The notes below the pieces were generated by a model. It saw only the letters and a list, made by a program, of their open reading frames with translations. It had not been told where the DNA came from and did no database searches. DNA of 64,000 nt from HK1 sp965215295 (GTDB lineage Bacteria > Pseudomonadota > Gammaproteobacteria > HK1), in the NCBI GenBank assembly GCA_965215295.1, contig OZ244045.1:1302001-1366000 (forward strand), read 5' to 3'. Shown piece after piece: positions 33,601-42,027 of the stretch. Each line of letters starts with the position of its first letter. Within the stretch, counting starts at the first letter, position 1. The translations under genes were made by a program, and so were the position numbers.

Positions 33601-34696
33601 CCGGCGGCACGAAGCACTCCTCCCATTCGGCGCCCTGGACTTCGACGAGGGCGTCGAAGCTGTCGCGCCCCGCCCGTCCCCACGCCGCGAGCAGCTCGTT
33701 GCCTTCGGTGAAGTAGCGGGCGTCGGGGTCGGCGCCTTCGACCCGGTGGTCGATCTCGTGCCGTGAATGGATGTCGCCCCAGTACTCCCGGCACGGGTTG
33801 AGCAGGAAGAGGTGGAGCTCGATCCCCCGGGCCGCCTCGCAGAGCAGTTCCAGGTACGAAGGCGAGAGCGCCGGCACCGCGAAGAAGCTGGCCCGCCGCG
33901 GCCAGCCGGGCGGTCGACGGTGACCTTCCGGAGCCGGCGGACGAGGGTCGGGAAGCCCCGCGGAAAGCCGATCGGACGACGACGCCGCGGACGGCCGGGC
34001 CCCGGGCCCGTCGTCCGCGGAGAGCGCCGGGTCCGGGTCGGGATACCCGGTACGGAACGCCTCGCCGAACCTCTCCAGCGCCCCGGCCCAGTGGCAGGCT
34101 CCGCCCGGGCCGTCCGCTTCCACCAGGTGTCGCCAGAGCCGCGCCTGCCAGTGCGGCGTCGCGCCGCGCTCCCAGTCCAGGATCCAGTCCTTGCGGTAGA
34201 GGAGGCACTGGTCGAATACCCGGGCGAGGCGATCCGCGAGCTCGAACCGCTTGCGCGGGTCCCCGTCCCGGAGGTAGCCGCGCACCGCGTCCCGCCATGC
34301 GCGAGCCCGGCCGCCGGACCCGGACGAACCGGCGGAGGCGTCCGCGGGCCGGCTTCGCGGCGCGCCACCCCCGGGCTCCTCGTCCGGTCCCTGCAGGAGG
34401 TCATGGATGCGCCACCGCAACCGTGCCGTCGTGTACGACTGCTGCTCCCAGGGCAAATCCGGCACGACCGCGCGCATGAGGGACCAGGCGAACGTCGCGG
34501 GCTGCTCGAAGCGGACGTTGGCCGCGATGCCGAGTTCGCGGGCGAGTTCGAGCGAGAGCCACCGCCCGATGACGGGATGCGGCACCACGATGCGTTCGGG
34601 AGCGAACGGATCCCCCGGGTCCGTGCGCACGAGGTGGGCGAGCCTGGCCGCGAGCACTTCCAGCCGGTTCGAATGATGCAGCCGCGCCCGCGTCAT
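30653..34696 (-). CDS. recC: RecBCD subunit RecC
   Basis: 1347 residues from ATG at 34696 (MTRARLHHSNRLEVLAARLA), the usual RecC opening. Further family segments: IVVPHPVIGRWLSLELARELGI, DVLVLTPDLDTYGPAIEAVF, VCVVGMNDGAFPRS, FAFLEALLAARRCFVVTCTG and SVLVDELKDYL. It recognises Chi and splits the duplex. First gene of a recC-recB-recD operon with 4-base overlaps. About 20-30 residues of Gly/Pro/Glu-rich sequence occur in several places, including a perfect-frame 20-residue repeat near the C-terminus (see 31141-31320). Confidence 0.93.
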   Translation of the reverse strand: MTRARLHHSNRLEVLAARLAHLVRTDPGDPFAPERIVVPHPVIGRWLSLELARELGIAANVRFEQPATFAWSLMRAVVPDLPWEQQSYTTARLRWRIHDLLQGPDEEPGGGAPRSRPADASAGSSGSGGRARAWRDAVRGYLRDGDPRKRFELADRLARVFDQCLLYRKDWILDWERGATPHWQARLWRHLVEADGPGGACHWAGALERFGEAFRTGYPDPDPALSADDGPGARPSAASSSDRLSAGLPDPRPPAPEGHRRPPGWPRRASFFAVPALSPSYLELLCEAARGIELHLFLLNPCREYWGDIHSRHEIDHRVEGADPDARYFTEGNELLAAWGRAGRDSFDALVEVQGAEWEECFVPPAGPGRLAAVQRDILDLRLAEEAARDGPGPGAGFGGDHPDTGEHPDAGAPGDAAGEAEPRPGRTPAADDSLQIHVCHSPVREAEVLHDRLLAIFDAHPDLEPADVLVLTPDLDTYGPAIEAVFAAAGRVPCDVARARAGESRMLRAFLDLLSLPASRYGTEPVLGPLAAPAIRARFGIGEADLATIRGWVREAGIRWGVDEAHRGEEELPRIADHTWRHGLRRLVLGHAVADAGEPIGGLVPCRVPEGGFDGGEVDGELLGRFVSYCEKVFGLRDRLAGRRRPERWGGVLRGVARDFLADGAERVREGGGSGEWAFARELADEAAAVRALIREFENEAGGAESPVPLEVVLDVLRERARDPAHEAARLADGVTVATLGAGRIFPVGVVCVVGMNDGAFPRSASPPSFDLVAAGRARRGDRDIRREDRFAFLEALLAARRCFVVTCTGRGLRDDSPIPPSVLVDELKDYLERRFPGETIETRHPLQPFSPRYFEAPAAPPQGEAPVEAAAPRDRAARAVPRDPGGGPPGAEARGEAHGPPGGAAGAHSAGTGEGRAVPEAATPAASASNGLFSYSRGMCEAAEIMRAGTVAPESPVRFAGVTLPAPDESRRCVDLSELAAFFANPARFLLRERLGVRLELDDLTLEDEEPFELDGLERYRLRSDIWHQMEAGIDPERGAALLHGSGRLPPAGLGRIAHEQAREEVERLARRLAPYRAALDAPPRPVDFELGEFRIVGTIEHVEHLGPDGGGPNGTGSSGTGAERPGADEIGAGGARPGEAEAERPGADEIGAGGAGPGEAEAERPGAGEIGPGGTGPGEAEAARMVWWRMGKLRVRDRIEVRLRQLAWTAAGHGPLEAVVIHRQERDSWKRATFPPPDDARERLGRWLDAWWRGLATPLPFFPETSFAFAKAVAKAPHDGDPIAEGLLEAAREKARDAWLGDSYRRGERLDSWFSLVHDEDDPVTGDFELLATGLLVPLARDQG
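31141..31320. repeat. Three 60-bp tandem repeats inside recC
   Basis: Three consecutive 60-base units, 31141-31200, 31201-31260 and 31261-31320, each beginning CCGCTTCGGCTTCACCCGG. The last two differ by one base; the first differs at several. They encode GADEIGAGGAGPGEAEAERP-like 20-residue repeats in RecC. Confidence 0.95.
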
Positions 34697-34856
34697 TTCA
34701 CGACGATCCGTGGCCGGCGCGGTCCGGGCCCCCGCATCCGCCGGCCGATCGCGGGCCGGCCCGGAACCCACTCCTTCCCGGCGAACGCGACGGCTCCGAA
34801 CGACGGCGGCGACCCCGGCGAGGGCACCGGCGGAAGACGGCTCTCCCGTTCGGACA
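34697..34856. other. Short gap upstream of recC
   Basis: 160 bases between recC and the decarboxylase gene, which are on the same strand. The recC promoter may lie here. Nothing else was recognised. Confidence 0.3.
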
Positions 34857-36230
34857 TTACGTGCGGGCTCGTGCGCGCACGTCGTCCGCGACGCGCACGA
34901 TCGCGGCGAGACTTCGCTCCACGTCGGCGGCGGCGGTCATCCACGACGAGACGCTGATGCGCATCGCGGCCCGGCCGTTCCAGCGCGTTCCGCCGCACCA
35001 GCAAGTGCCCTCGCGCTGCACCGCGCGGATCACGTCCCCGGTGACGCGATCGTCGCCGAACGCGACGAGGACCTGGTTGAGCACCACGTCGTTGAGGATC
35101 TCGCCGCCGGCGTCGCGCAAGCCGGTCGCGAACCGCCGGGCCTGGCGGCAGTTGCGCTCCACGAGCTCCTCGATGCCGTCGCGGCCGAGCGACGCGACCG
35201 CCGCCCAGATCTCGACGCCGCGCATGCGGCGGCTGGCCTCCGGGGTGAACTCGTACGGGTCGCGGCGGGTCCGGTCGGGGAGGTAGTCCGCCTGCACCGA
35301 CATCGCACCGCGCAGCGCCCCCGCGTCCCGCACGATGGCAAGGCCGCTGTCGTACGGCACGTTGAGCCACTTGTGGGCGTCGGTGGCCCAGGAATCGGCG
35401 CGCTCGACCCCGGCGGCCAGCGGGCCGCGCCGGCTCGACGCCCTCGCCCACAGGCCGAAGGCCCCGTCCACGTGGACCCAGACGTCCCCGGCGCGCACCG
35501 CGTCGCATATCGCGCCCACCGGATCGAACGCGCCGCTGTTCACGTTCCCCGCCTGGGTGCAGACGATCGCCGGCCCTTCGATGTCGGGAAGCGAGTCCGC
35601 ACGCATGCGGCCCTCGGCGTCGACCGGAACGCGCACGACCCGGTCGCGCCCGAGCCCGAGCAAACCGAGCGCCTTGAACAGCGTGGCATGGGCCTGTTCG
35701 CCCACCACCACGGTGATCGCGGGCGCTTCGCCGAGTCCGTTCCGGTCGGCGTCGTGGCCGTGCGCGAGCAGGACCGTGCGCCGGGCGGCGGCGAGTGCGG
35801 TGAAATTGGCCATCGTCGCCCCGGTGACGAACGCGGTCCCCGCGTCCGCCGGCAGGTCCAGAATCTCCAGTACCCACCGCATCGCGACCTGCTCGACCGC
35901 GGCGCCGACCGGAGAGCCCACCTCGCTGAAGGCGTTCTGATCCCACGCCGCCGCGAGCCAGTTCACGGCCAGCGACGCCGGCAGGACGCCGCCGGTGACG
36001 AAGCCGAAGTACCGGGGACCGGCGCTCGCGACCACGCCCTGGCCGCCGATCTCGTCGAGCCGCGCGAGGATCTCCGGGGCCGGCATCCCCGTTTTCGGCA
36101 GTCCTCCGCCGAGGGCCCGGGCGATCTCTTCCGCATCGCGCGCGGCCGGGACCTGGCGTTCGGGAAGCGATTCGAGGAACCTCGCGGCACGCTCGACCGT
36201 CTCGCCCAGCAACTCTCGCATGTCGCTCAC
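34857..36230 (-). CDS. PLP-dependent group II decarboxylase-like enzyme
   Basis: 457 residues from GTG at 36230 (an ATG three codons in is the alternative). The fold-type I signature is clear: FVTGATMANFTALAAAR, HVDGAFGLWA (cofactor-binding Asp) and TDAHKWLNVPYD with Lys287 as the Schiff-base lysine. Aromatic-L-amino-acid, glutamate and sulfinoalanine decarboxylases share this pattern. The C-terminal part (QREGTCWCGGTRWNGRAAMRIS) resembles the uncharacterised bacterial branch rather than any well-studied enzyme. It would release an amine and CO2 from an amino acid, but the substrate cannot be read from the sequence. No operon partner on this strand other than distant recC. Confidence 0.85.
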   Translation of the reverse strand: MSDMRELLGETVERAARFLESLPERQVPAARDAEEIARALGGGLPKTGMPAPEILARLDEIGGQGVVASAGPRYFGFVTGGVLPASLAVNWLAAAWDQNAFSEVGSPVGAAVEQVAMRWVLEILDLPADAGTAFVTGATMANFTALAAARRTVLLAHGHDADRNGLGEAPAITVVVGEQAHATLFKALGLLGLGRDRVVRVPVDAEGRMRADSLPDIEGPAIVCTQAGNVNSGAFDPVGAICDAVRAGDVWVHVDGAFGLWARASSRRGPLAAGVERADSWATDAHKWLNVPYDSGLAIVRDAGALRGAMSVQADYLPDRTRRDPYEFTPEASRRMRGVEIWAAVASLGRDGIEELVERNCRQARRFATGLRDAGGEILNDVVLNQVLVAFGDDRVTGDVIRAVQREGTCWCGGTRWNGRAAMRISVSSWMTAAADVERSLAAIVRVADDVRARART

Positions 36231-36714
36231 GTCTCACCCGCTACCGGCGGCAACCGGACCCCGGGGCGGCATCCCCGCCCCGGAAAGGCGATGCCGGCCG
36301 GCCCTCCATCCGGGGATGCGGCCAGCACCGCTTCGCCCGGATCCATGTCGATGCCGCCCGGCCTCTCGTCCAGGGATGCGGCCATGGAATCCGGCGATCG
36401 CCAATCTCACCGTTCCCGTCGGCCTCGCGCGCCGGCGGACCGATCCGGTCAGAATGCACTTCGGACATTGAAAACATATGAATATAAATAGGTTGCAGAT
36501 GATAATTGAAGTAATACTTAAGAATCGGAATCACCACATCGAACGCCGGTGCGGGCGTCCACCGTCGGGCGTGACACCCGATCCTACGCCAGCCGCGACG
36601 AGTCCGCGCCCCGAATCCCCGCTCCACCCCACGGATCGCGGCGGGCAGCGCCGGAACCAAGTAGACTCCCGGCGCCTTCGTTCCGTCATCCGCGGCCGCG
36701 CTCCTCCCCGCCCC
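36231..36714. promoter_or_regulatory. Divergent decarboxylase-typA region with AT-rich island and 60-bp duplication
   Basis: 484 bases. A 35-base segment ending GGATGCGGCCA occurs at 36290-36324 and again, diverged, at 36350-36384 (60-base spacing). At about 36466-36541 the base composition switches to mostly A+T, with TTGAAAACATATGAATATAA and the 11-base palindrome AAGTAATACTT. This is the most AT-rich patch in the window and probably holds promoter or operator sequence for one or both divergent genes. A specific promoter could not be fixed. Confidence 0.55.
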
Positions 36715-38511
36715 ATGGACATCCGCAACGTCGCCATCATCGCCCACGTCGATCACGGCAAGACCACGCTCGTGGACCGGCTGCTGCAGCAGACCGCGCA
36801 CGATGCGCGCACCGTGATCGCCGAACGCGCGCTCGACAACCACGACCTGGAGCGCGAGCGCGGCATCACCATCCTGTCGAAGACCACCGCGGTCGAGCAC
36901 GCGGGATGCCGGATCAACATCGTGGACACCCCGGGCCATGCCGACTTCGGCGGCGAGGTGGAGCGGATCCTGTCGATGGTGGACTCGGTGCTGCTGGTGG
37001 TGGATGCGGTGGAGGGCCCGATGCCGCAGACACGCTTCGTCACCCGCAAGGCGTTCGCGGCCGGGCTGAGCCCGATCCTCGTCGTCAACAAGATCGACCG
37101 TGACGGCGCCCGCCCCCATCAGGTCGTCGACGAGGTCTTCGACCTCTTCGACCGCCTCGGCGCCACCGAGGCGCAGCTCGACTTCCCGGTGGTGTTCGCG
37201 TCCGCCGCACTGGGCGTCGCCGGTCCCGACCCGGAGCGCCTCGCCCCCGACATGACCCCGCTGCTGGACCTCGTCGTCGAGCGGGTCCCGCCGCCCGGCG
37301 CCGACACCGGCGGCCCGTTCCAGATGCAGATCAGCACCCTCGACTACTCGAGCTACGTGGGCGTCATCGGCATCGGCCGGGTCAGGCGCGGCTCGCTGCC
37401 GCCCCGCTCCCCCGTCGCGGTGGTGAACGCGGCGGGGGAGACGCGCAAGGGCCGGGTCCTGTCGGTGCTTGCGAACCGCGGCCTCGAACGGGTGGAGCTC
37501 GGGGAAGCGCGCGCGGGCGACATCGTCTGCGTCACCGGGGTCGACGACGTGGGCGTCTCCGACACCCTGTGCGACGTGGACGCGGTGCAGGCGCTGCCGC
37601 CGCTCGATGTCGACGAACCGACCCTGACCATGGCGTTCCGCGTCAACACCTCCCCGTTCGCCGGCCTGGAGGGCCGATTCCTCACCAGCCGGCAGCTCGG
37701 GGCCCGGCTCTTTCGCGAGGCGTCGCACAACGTGGCGCTCCGGGTGGAGGAGACCGCCGATCCGGATCGGTTCCAGGTCTCCGGCCGCGGGGAGCTGCAC
37801 CTGTCGGTGCTGATCGAGACCATGCGCCGCGAGGGCTACGAGCTGGCGGTGTCGCAGCCCGCCGTCATCACCCGCGAGGTGGACGGAGAGCGCCACGAAC
37901 CCTTCGAGATGGTGGTCTTCGACGTCGAGGCCGCGCACCAGGGCCGGCTGATGGAAGTGATCGGCGAACGCAGGGGCGAGTTCCGGGACGTCGAGCACGA
38001 CGGAGCGGGACGGGTGCGCCTCACCTGCAAGGTGGCGACGCGGGCGCTGATGGGCTTTCGTTCCGAATTCACTTCGCTCACGTCGGGCTCCGGCATCATG
38101 ACGTTCTCTTCGGCCGGCCACGACCGCGAGGTGCGGGGGCTCGCCGCCGGCCGGAAGTCCGGGGTCCTGATCTCGAACGCGACCGGCCGCGCCGTCGCCT
38201 ACGCGCTGTTCAACCTGCAGACCCGGGGGCGCCTGCTGGTGCGGCCGGGCACGGAGGTGTACGAGGGGATGGTGGTCGGCGTCCACAGCCGGTCCAACGA
38301 CCTGACCGTCAACCCGCTCAGGGAGAAGAAGCTCACCAACATCCGGGCCGCCGGCAGCGACGAGAACGTCCTGCTGACGCCGCCGGTGGACCTCTCGCTG
38401 GAGCAGGCGCTGGCGTTCATCGACGACGACGAGCTCGTGGAGGTGACGCCGCGCTCGATCCGGGTCCGGAAGAAATGGCTGCGCGAGAACCAGCGCCGGC
38501 GGGCGGGGTAG
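36715..38511 (+). CDS. typA: Ribosome-associated GTPase TypA/BipA
   Basis: 598 residues from ATG at 36715 (MDIRNVAIIAHVDHGKTTLVD). GTPase motifs: AHVDHGKTT (G1), ERERGITI (G2), DTPGHADFGGEVER (G3), NKIDRDGARP (G4) and FASAALG (G5). The family-specific C-terminal domain follows, with SRSNDLTVNPLREKKLTNIRA. It acts on ribosomes during stress adaptation. An upstream in-frame extension into the AT-rich region is not expected because the family always begins at MxIRNIAIIAHVDHG. Length matches the family (about 605). Confidence 0.97.
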   Translation: MDIRNVAIIAHVDHGKTTLVDRLLQQTAHDARTVIAERALDNHDLERERGITILSKTTAVEHAGCRINIVDTPGHADFGGEVERILSMVDSVLLVVDAVEGPMPQTRFVTRKAFAAGLSPILVVNKIDRDGARPHQVVDEVFDLFDRLGATEAQLDFPVVFASAALGVAGPDPERLAPDMTPLLDLVVERVPPPGADTGGPFQMQISTLDYSSYVGVIGIGRVRRGSLPPRSPVAVVNAAGETRKGRVLSVLANRGLERVELGEARAGDIVCVTGVDDVGVSDTLCDVDAVQALPPLDVDEPTLTMAFRVNTSPFAGLEGRFLTSRQLGARLFREASHNVALRVEETADPDRFQVSGRGELHLSVLIETMRREGYELAVSQPAVITREVDGERHEPFEMVVFDVEAAHQGRLMEVIGERRGEFRDVEHDGAGRVRLTCKVATRALMGFRSEFTSLTSGSGIMTFSSAGHDREVRGLAAGRKSGVLISNATGRAVAYALFNLQTRGRLLVRPGTEVYEGMVVGVHSRSNDLTVNPLREKKLTNIRAAGSDENVLLTPPVDLSLEQALAFIDDDELVEVTPRSIRVRKKWLRENQRRRAG

Positions 38512-38555
38512 CGTCCCGCCGGGAGGGGGCCGGCGGCCGGTCGCGGAGCGGGTCC

Positions 38556-39611
38556 ATGGCCCGGCGTCCGCATGAGGCGGACCCCGCGGATGCGCGTTCG
38601 GGCTCGGGCTTGGGTTCGGGCCCGGGTTCGGGCTCGGACCCTTCGCCGATCGACCGCCGGCTCAGCGTGGCGCCGATGATGGGCTGCACGGACCGGCACT
38701 TCCGGTATCTGGTCCGCCTCGTCACCCGGCATACCCTGCTCCATACCGAGATGGTGACGAGCGCGGCGCTCGTGCACGGGGGGCGCCGCCGCCTGCTCGA
38801 CTTCGCGGAGGAGGAGCACCCGATCGCCCTCCAGCTCGGCGGCGCCGACCCGGCGGAGCTCGGCCGATGCGCCCGGTTCGCGGTCGAGCGCGGGTTCGAC
38901 GAGATCAACCTGAACGTGGGCTGTCCGAGCGACCGGGTGCGCAGCGGGCGGTTCGGAGCGTGCCTGATGGCCGAGCCGGGCGTGGTCGCACGCTGCGTGG
39001 AGGTGATGCGCACCGCCGGCGGCCTCCCCGTGACCGTCAAGACGCGCATCGGCATCGACGGCCGCGACCGTTACGAGGACCTCGTCGAGTTCGTGGAGGC
39101 GATCGCCGCCGCGGGGTGCCGGACCGTCATCATCCACGCCCGCAAGGCATGGCTTTCCGGCCTGAGCCCGAAGGAGAACCGGGAGATCCCGCCCCTGCGC
39201 CACGACGTCGTGTACCGGCTGAAGGAGGACTTCGCCGCGCTGGAGATCATCGTCAACGGCGGCATCACCTCGCTCGACGAGGCCATCGCGCACAACGCGC
39301 GGGTCGACGGGGCCATGATGGGCCGCGAGGCGTACCGCAACCCCTTCGTGCTGGCGGAGGCGGACCGCCGCGTCTTCGGCGCGGGAGGGGCGGGCCCGCC
39401 GGACCGCATGGAGGTCGCGCAGTCCATGCTCGCCTACGCGCGCCGGGAGCTGGAACGCGGCGCCCGGCTCCACCACGTCACGCGCCACATGCTCGGGCTG
39501 TTCCACGCCACGAGCGGCGCGCGCCGGTGGCGCCGGCACCTGAGCACCGAGGGGTCGCGCCGCAACGACGCGGCGGTCATCGGCGAGGCGTTGCGGCAGG
39601 TCGGCGGCTGA
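38556..39611 (+). CDS. dusA: tRNA-dihydrouridine(20/20a) synthase DusA
   Basis: 351 residues from ATG at 38556. FMN-dependent reductase that converts U20/U20a in tRNA. Motifs: SVAPMMGCTDRHFR, LLHTEMV, PIALQLGGADP, the catalytic-Cys region NLNVGCPSDRV, HARKAWLSGLSPKENR (DusA-specific) and NGGI. The first ~30 residues are a Gly/Ser-rich stretch (SGSGLGSGPGSGSDPSP) not found in ordinary DusA. 44 bases after typA, so possibly co-transcribed. Confidence 0.94.
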   Translation: MARRPHEADPADARSGSGLGSGPGSGSDPSPIDRRLSVAPMMGCTDRHFRYLVRLVTRHTLLHTEMVTSAALVHGGRRRLLDFAEEEHPIALQLGGADPAELGRCARFAVERGFDEINLNVGCPSDRVRSGRFGACLMAEPGVVARCVEVMRTAGGLPVTVKTRIGIDGRDRYEDLVEFVEAIAAAGCRTVIIHARKAWLSGLSPKENREIPPLRHDVVYRLKEDFAALEIIVNGGITSLDEAIAHNARVDGAMMGREAYRNPFVLAEADRRVFGAGGAGPPDRMEVAQSMLAYARRELERGARLHHVTRHMLGLFHATSGARRWRRHLSTEGSRRNDAAVIGEALRQVGG

Positions 39612-39742
39612 GCGGGGCCGGCCGCGACGCGACCGCCGCCGCCCGTGGAACCGTCCTCGGCGGCCAGGCCCGCGGTGGTGCACAATGCGTCCCGGCGAAC
39701 GGCACGCCCCGGCCGCCTCCCGACGCCTCGGCCGCACGGACC

Positions 39743-40615
39743 ATGAACACTTCTCCGCCCGGGACTTCCGGCGTGCTGCGCGGCATCGTGCTGATGACGG
39801 CCGGCTGCCTCCTGCTCACCGTCAACGATTCGATCATGAAGTGGCTCACGGGCGACTACCCGCCCGGCGAGGCGATCTTCGTCCGCGGCCTGTTCGTCGC
39901 CATACCGGTCGCCCTGCTCGCGTACCGGGCCGGCGGCCTGCGCGCGCTGCGGGTGACGAACCTTCCGGGGCAGTTGTTGCGGGCCGTCACCCTCGTGGCC
40001 TCGGTGTTCCTCTTCATCACGAGCCTGCGATACCTGCCGCTCGCCGACGCCATCGCCCTCACCTTCGCCGGGCCGCTGATACTGACCGCGGCCGCTCCCT
40101 GGGCGCTCGGCGAGCGGGTCGGCTGGCGGCTGCGATGCGCGGTCGTGGTCGGCTTCGCGGGCGTGCTGATCATGCTCGCCCCGGGGCGGGAGGGCGTGCG
40201 ATGGGCGGCGTTCCTGCCGCTGGGCGCCGCCTTCTTCGAAGCCGCGCGGGACATCGTGACGCGCCGGCTCGTGGCCACCGAATCCAGCATCTCGCTGACC
40301 GCGTACTCGACCGCGCTGGTGACCGTGTGCGCGCTCGCGACGGCCGGGCACGGCTGGCGGCCACCAAGCGCCGGCGACGCCGGACTGCTGGCCCTCGCGG
40401 GGTGTTGCATGGGGGCCGCCCTGTTCCTCATGACCGAGGCGTTCCGGTACGCGAAGGCGACGCTCGTCGCCCCGTTCCGCTATTCGAGCGTGCTGTGGGC
40501 GATGATCATCGGGGTGATCGTCTTCGGCGACTGGCCGAGCCCGGCCATGCTCGCGGGGGCCGGCCTGGTGGTCGGGAGCGGGCTCTACATCCTGCACCGC
40601 GAAGCGCGGCGCTGA
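39743..40615 (+). CDS. EamA/DMT-family transporter
   Basis: 290 residues with about ten hydrophobic helices in two EamA repeats (for example GIVLMTAGCLLLTVNDSIMK; LRYLPLADAIALTFAGPL; then AFRYAKATLVAPFRYSSVLWA). The motif YLPLADAIALTF followed by P-rich helix ends is typical of the drug/metabolite transporter superfamily, which includes amino acid and S-adenosylmethionine exporters. Substrate unknown. Starts at ATG 39743, 131 bases after dusA. Confidence 0.9.
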   Translation: MNTSPPGTSGVLRGIVLMTAGCLLLTVNDSIMKWLTGDYPPGEAIFVRGLFVAIPVALLAYRAGGLRALRVTNLPGQLLRAVTLVASVFLFITSLRYLPLADAIALTFAGPLILTAAAPWALGERVGWRLRCAVVVGFAGVLIMLAPGREGVRWAAFLPLGAAFFEAARDIVTRRLVATESSISLTAYSTALVTVCALATAGHGWRPPSAGDAGLLALAGCCMGAALFLMTEAFRYAKATLVAPFRYSSVLWAMIIGVIVFGDWPSPAMLAGAGLVVGSGLYILHREARR

Positions 40616-40669
40616 GGGCGCGTCCCCGGGCGGTTCACCCTTGGGCGGTTCACGACCCCGTACGACGAG

Positions 40670-41083
40670 TCATCCGCGCTTGCGCTCGCAGGGCTCCGTG
40701 GGGCCGCCGGCCTCCTTCCAGGCGGTGTACCCGCCTTCGATGTGGCATGCGCGTTCGAGTCCGATGCGCTGCGCGACCTCGGTGGCGAGCGCCGAGCGCC
40801 AGTCCCGGTTGCAGTAGAACGCGAACCGCCGGTCGGGGCCGAAGACCTCGGACTTGAAGTACGGGCTCGCCGGATCCACCCAGAACTCCACCATCCCGCG
40901 CGGCATGTGGAACGCCCCCGGGATACGCCCGTCGCGCTCCAGCTCGCGCACGTCGCGCAGGTCCACGAAGACCACGTCCGGGTCGCCGTGCATGGCGATC
41001 GCGTCGCCGACCGGCACGGTGTCGATCACCTTGTTCGCCTCTTCGACCAGATCGAAGACCGAAACCTTCGCGTTCACGGTCAT
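40670..41083 (-). CDS. Rhodanese-domain protein
   Basis: 137 residues from ATG at 41083, with GGGAGACGAC upstream. A single rhodanese domain: FVDLRDVRELERDGRIPGAFHMPRG and the active-site loop YCNRDWRSA with Cys91. A persulfide-forming sulfurtransferase is expected. It lies 116 bases downstream of the TauD-like gene on the same strand, so both may belong to one sulfur-related unit; this link is contextual only. Confidence 0.9.
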   Translation of the reverse strand: MTVNAKVSVFDLVEEANKVIDTVPVGDAIAMHGDPDVVFVDLRDVRELERDGRIPGAFHMPRGMVEFWVDPASPYFKSEVFGPDRRFAFYCNRDWRSALATEVAQRIGLERACHIEGGYTAWKEAGGPTEPCERKRG

Positions 41084-41199
41084 GCTGTCGTCTCCCGTGT
41101 GGCGGGGATGCCCGCCGATGAATGGATGCGCCGTCGGTGCCCCGCTCCGGCGCCATCGCGATGGCCAGGCAACGCGCGGCGGCCGGACCCGCCGGCGCG

Positions 41200-42027
41200 T
41201 CAGTGGTACGGCCGATCCCCGGCCACGGTGACGCGGGTTCCGCTCCGGGTCTGGGGGTAGTAGTCCCATATGGCGTGGTGCTGGACGCACCGGTTGTCCC
41301 AGAACGCGATGGAATTCCTGCGCCAGCGGAAGCGGCACTGGAACCGGGGGTCGGCCACGTGCGCGAACAGGAAGTCGAGCAACGCGCGGCTCTCCTGCCC
41401 GGTGACGCCGAGTATCCGCCGAGTGAAGATGGCGTTGACGAAGAGCGCCTTGCGGCCGGTCTCGGGATGGGTGCGGACCACCGGATGCACCGCGCTCGGC
41501 CACTCGTTGCGCCGCCGGACCGTCTTCTCCCCGTAGAGGTGATCGTAGAGGTGGGCCGACTCGTGGCTTGCCTCGAGGGGCGCGAGCAACGCCTTCATCG
41601 GCTCGGAGAGCGCTTCCCATGCGGCGTACATGCCGGAGAACAGGGTGTCGCCCCCGCAGTCCGGCACCGTATGCAGGTGTAGCACCGAGCCCATCGGCGG
41701 CTCTTCGTCGCACGATACGTCGCTGTGCCAGCGGTCGCCGTTCTGGCGGATCGAGTTCGCGTCGGTATGGACCAGCATCAGCTCGGGCCGGTCGTCCACG
41801 CAGGGCGACGCGGGATGGACGTGGAGCGCGCCGAAGCGCTTCCCGAACGCGAGGTGCTGCTCGTGGTCGATGGGCTGGTCGCGGAAGAAGACGACTCCGT
41901 GCTCCAGCAGGGCGCGGCGGATCTCGGCGCAGGTCTCGTCCGCGAGCGGCACGCGGAGGTCGACGTCCGAGATCTCGGCTCCGATCACGGGCGTGAGCGG
42001 CTCGACCGATATTCGCCGGTACGTCAT
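41200..42027 (-). CDS. TauD/TfdA-family 2-oxoglutarate dioxygenase
   Basis: 275 residues from ATG at 42027 with GGAGG upstream. Fe(II)/2-oxoglutarate-binding facial triad: HSDVSC gives His101 and Asp103, and QHHAIWDYYP supplies the distal His. RTHPETGRKALFVN and the late Arg in RSGTRVTV fit the 2-oxoglutarate site. TauD-type enzymes hydroxylate taurine, releasing sulfite, but relatives act on other sulfonates, herbicides and small acids. The residues give no substrate assignment. Upstream is a 318-base gap shared with lhr. Confidence 0.9.
   Translation of the reverse strand: MTYRRISVEPLTPVIGAEISDVDLRVPLADETCAEIRRALLEHGVVFFRDQPIDHEQHLAFGKRFGALHVHPASPCVDDRPELMLVHTDANSIRQNGDRWHSDVSCDEEPPMGSVLHLHTVPDCGGDTLFSGMYAAWEALSEPMKALLAPLEASHESAHLYDHLYGEKTVRRRNEWPSAVHPVVRTHPETGRKALFVNAIFTRRILGVTGQESRALLDFLFAHVADPRFQCRFRWRRNSIAFWDNRCVQHHAIWDYYPQTRSGTRVTVAGDRPYH

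Noticed and set aside
36478..36714. Upstream extension of TypA through the AT-rich island (ATG at 36478)
   Set aside because: The family begins at MDIRNVAIIAHVDHGK; the extension has no homology and crosses a probable promoter.
36241..38286. A 681-codon open frame on the minus strand opposite typA
   Set aside because: It lies antisense to a complete TypA with all GTPase motifs; its translation is His/Arg/Asp-rich and has no recognisable domain, typical of the antisense frame of GC-rich genes.
38502..38520. GGCGGG/CCCGCC stem at the typA stop as a terminator
   Set aside because: It is short, has no T tract, and such stems are frequent by chance at 70% GC; dusA follows closely.
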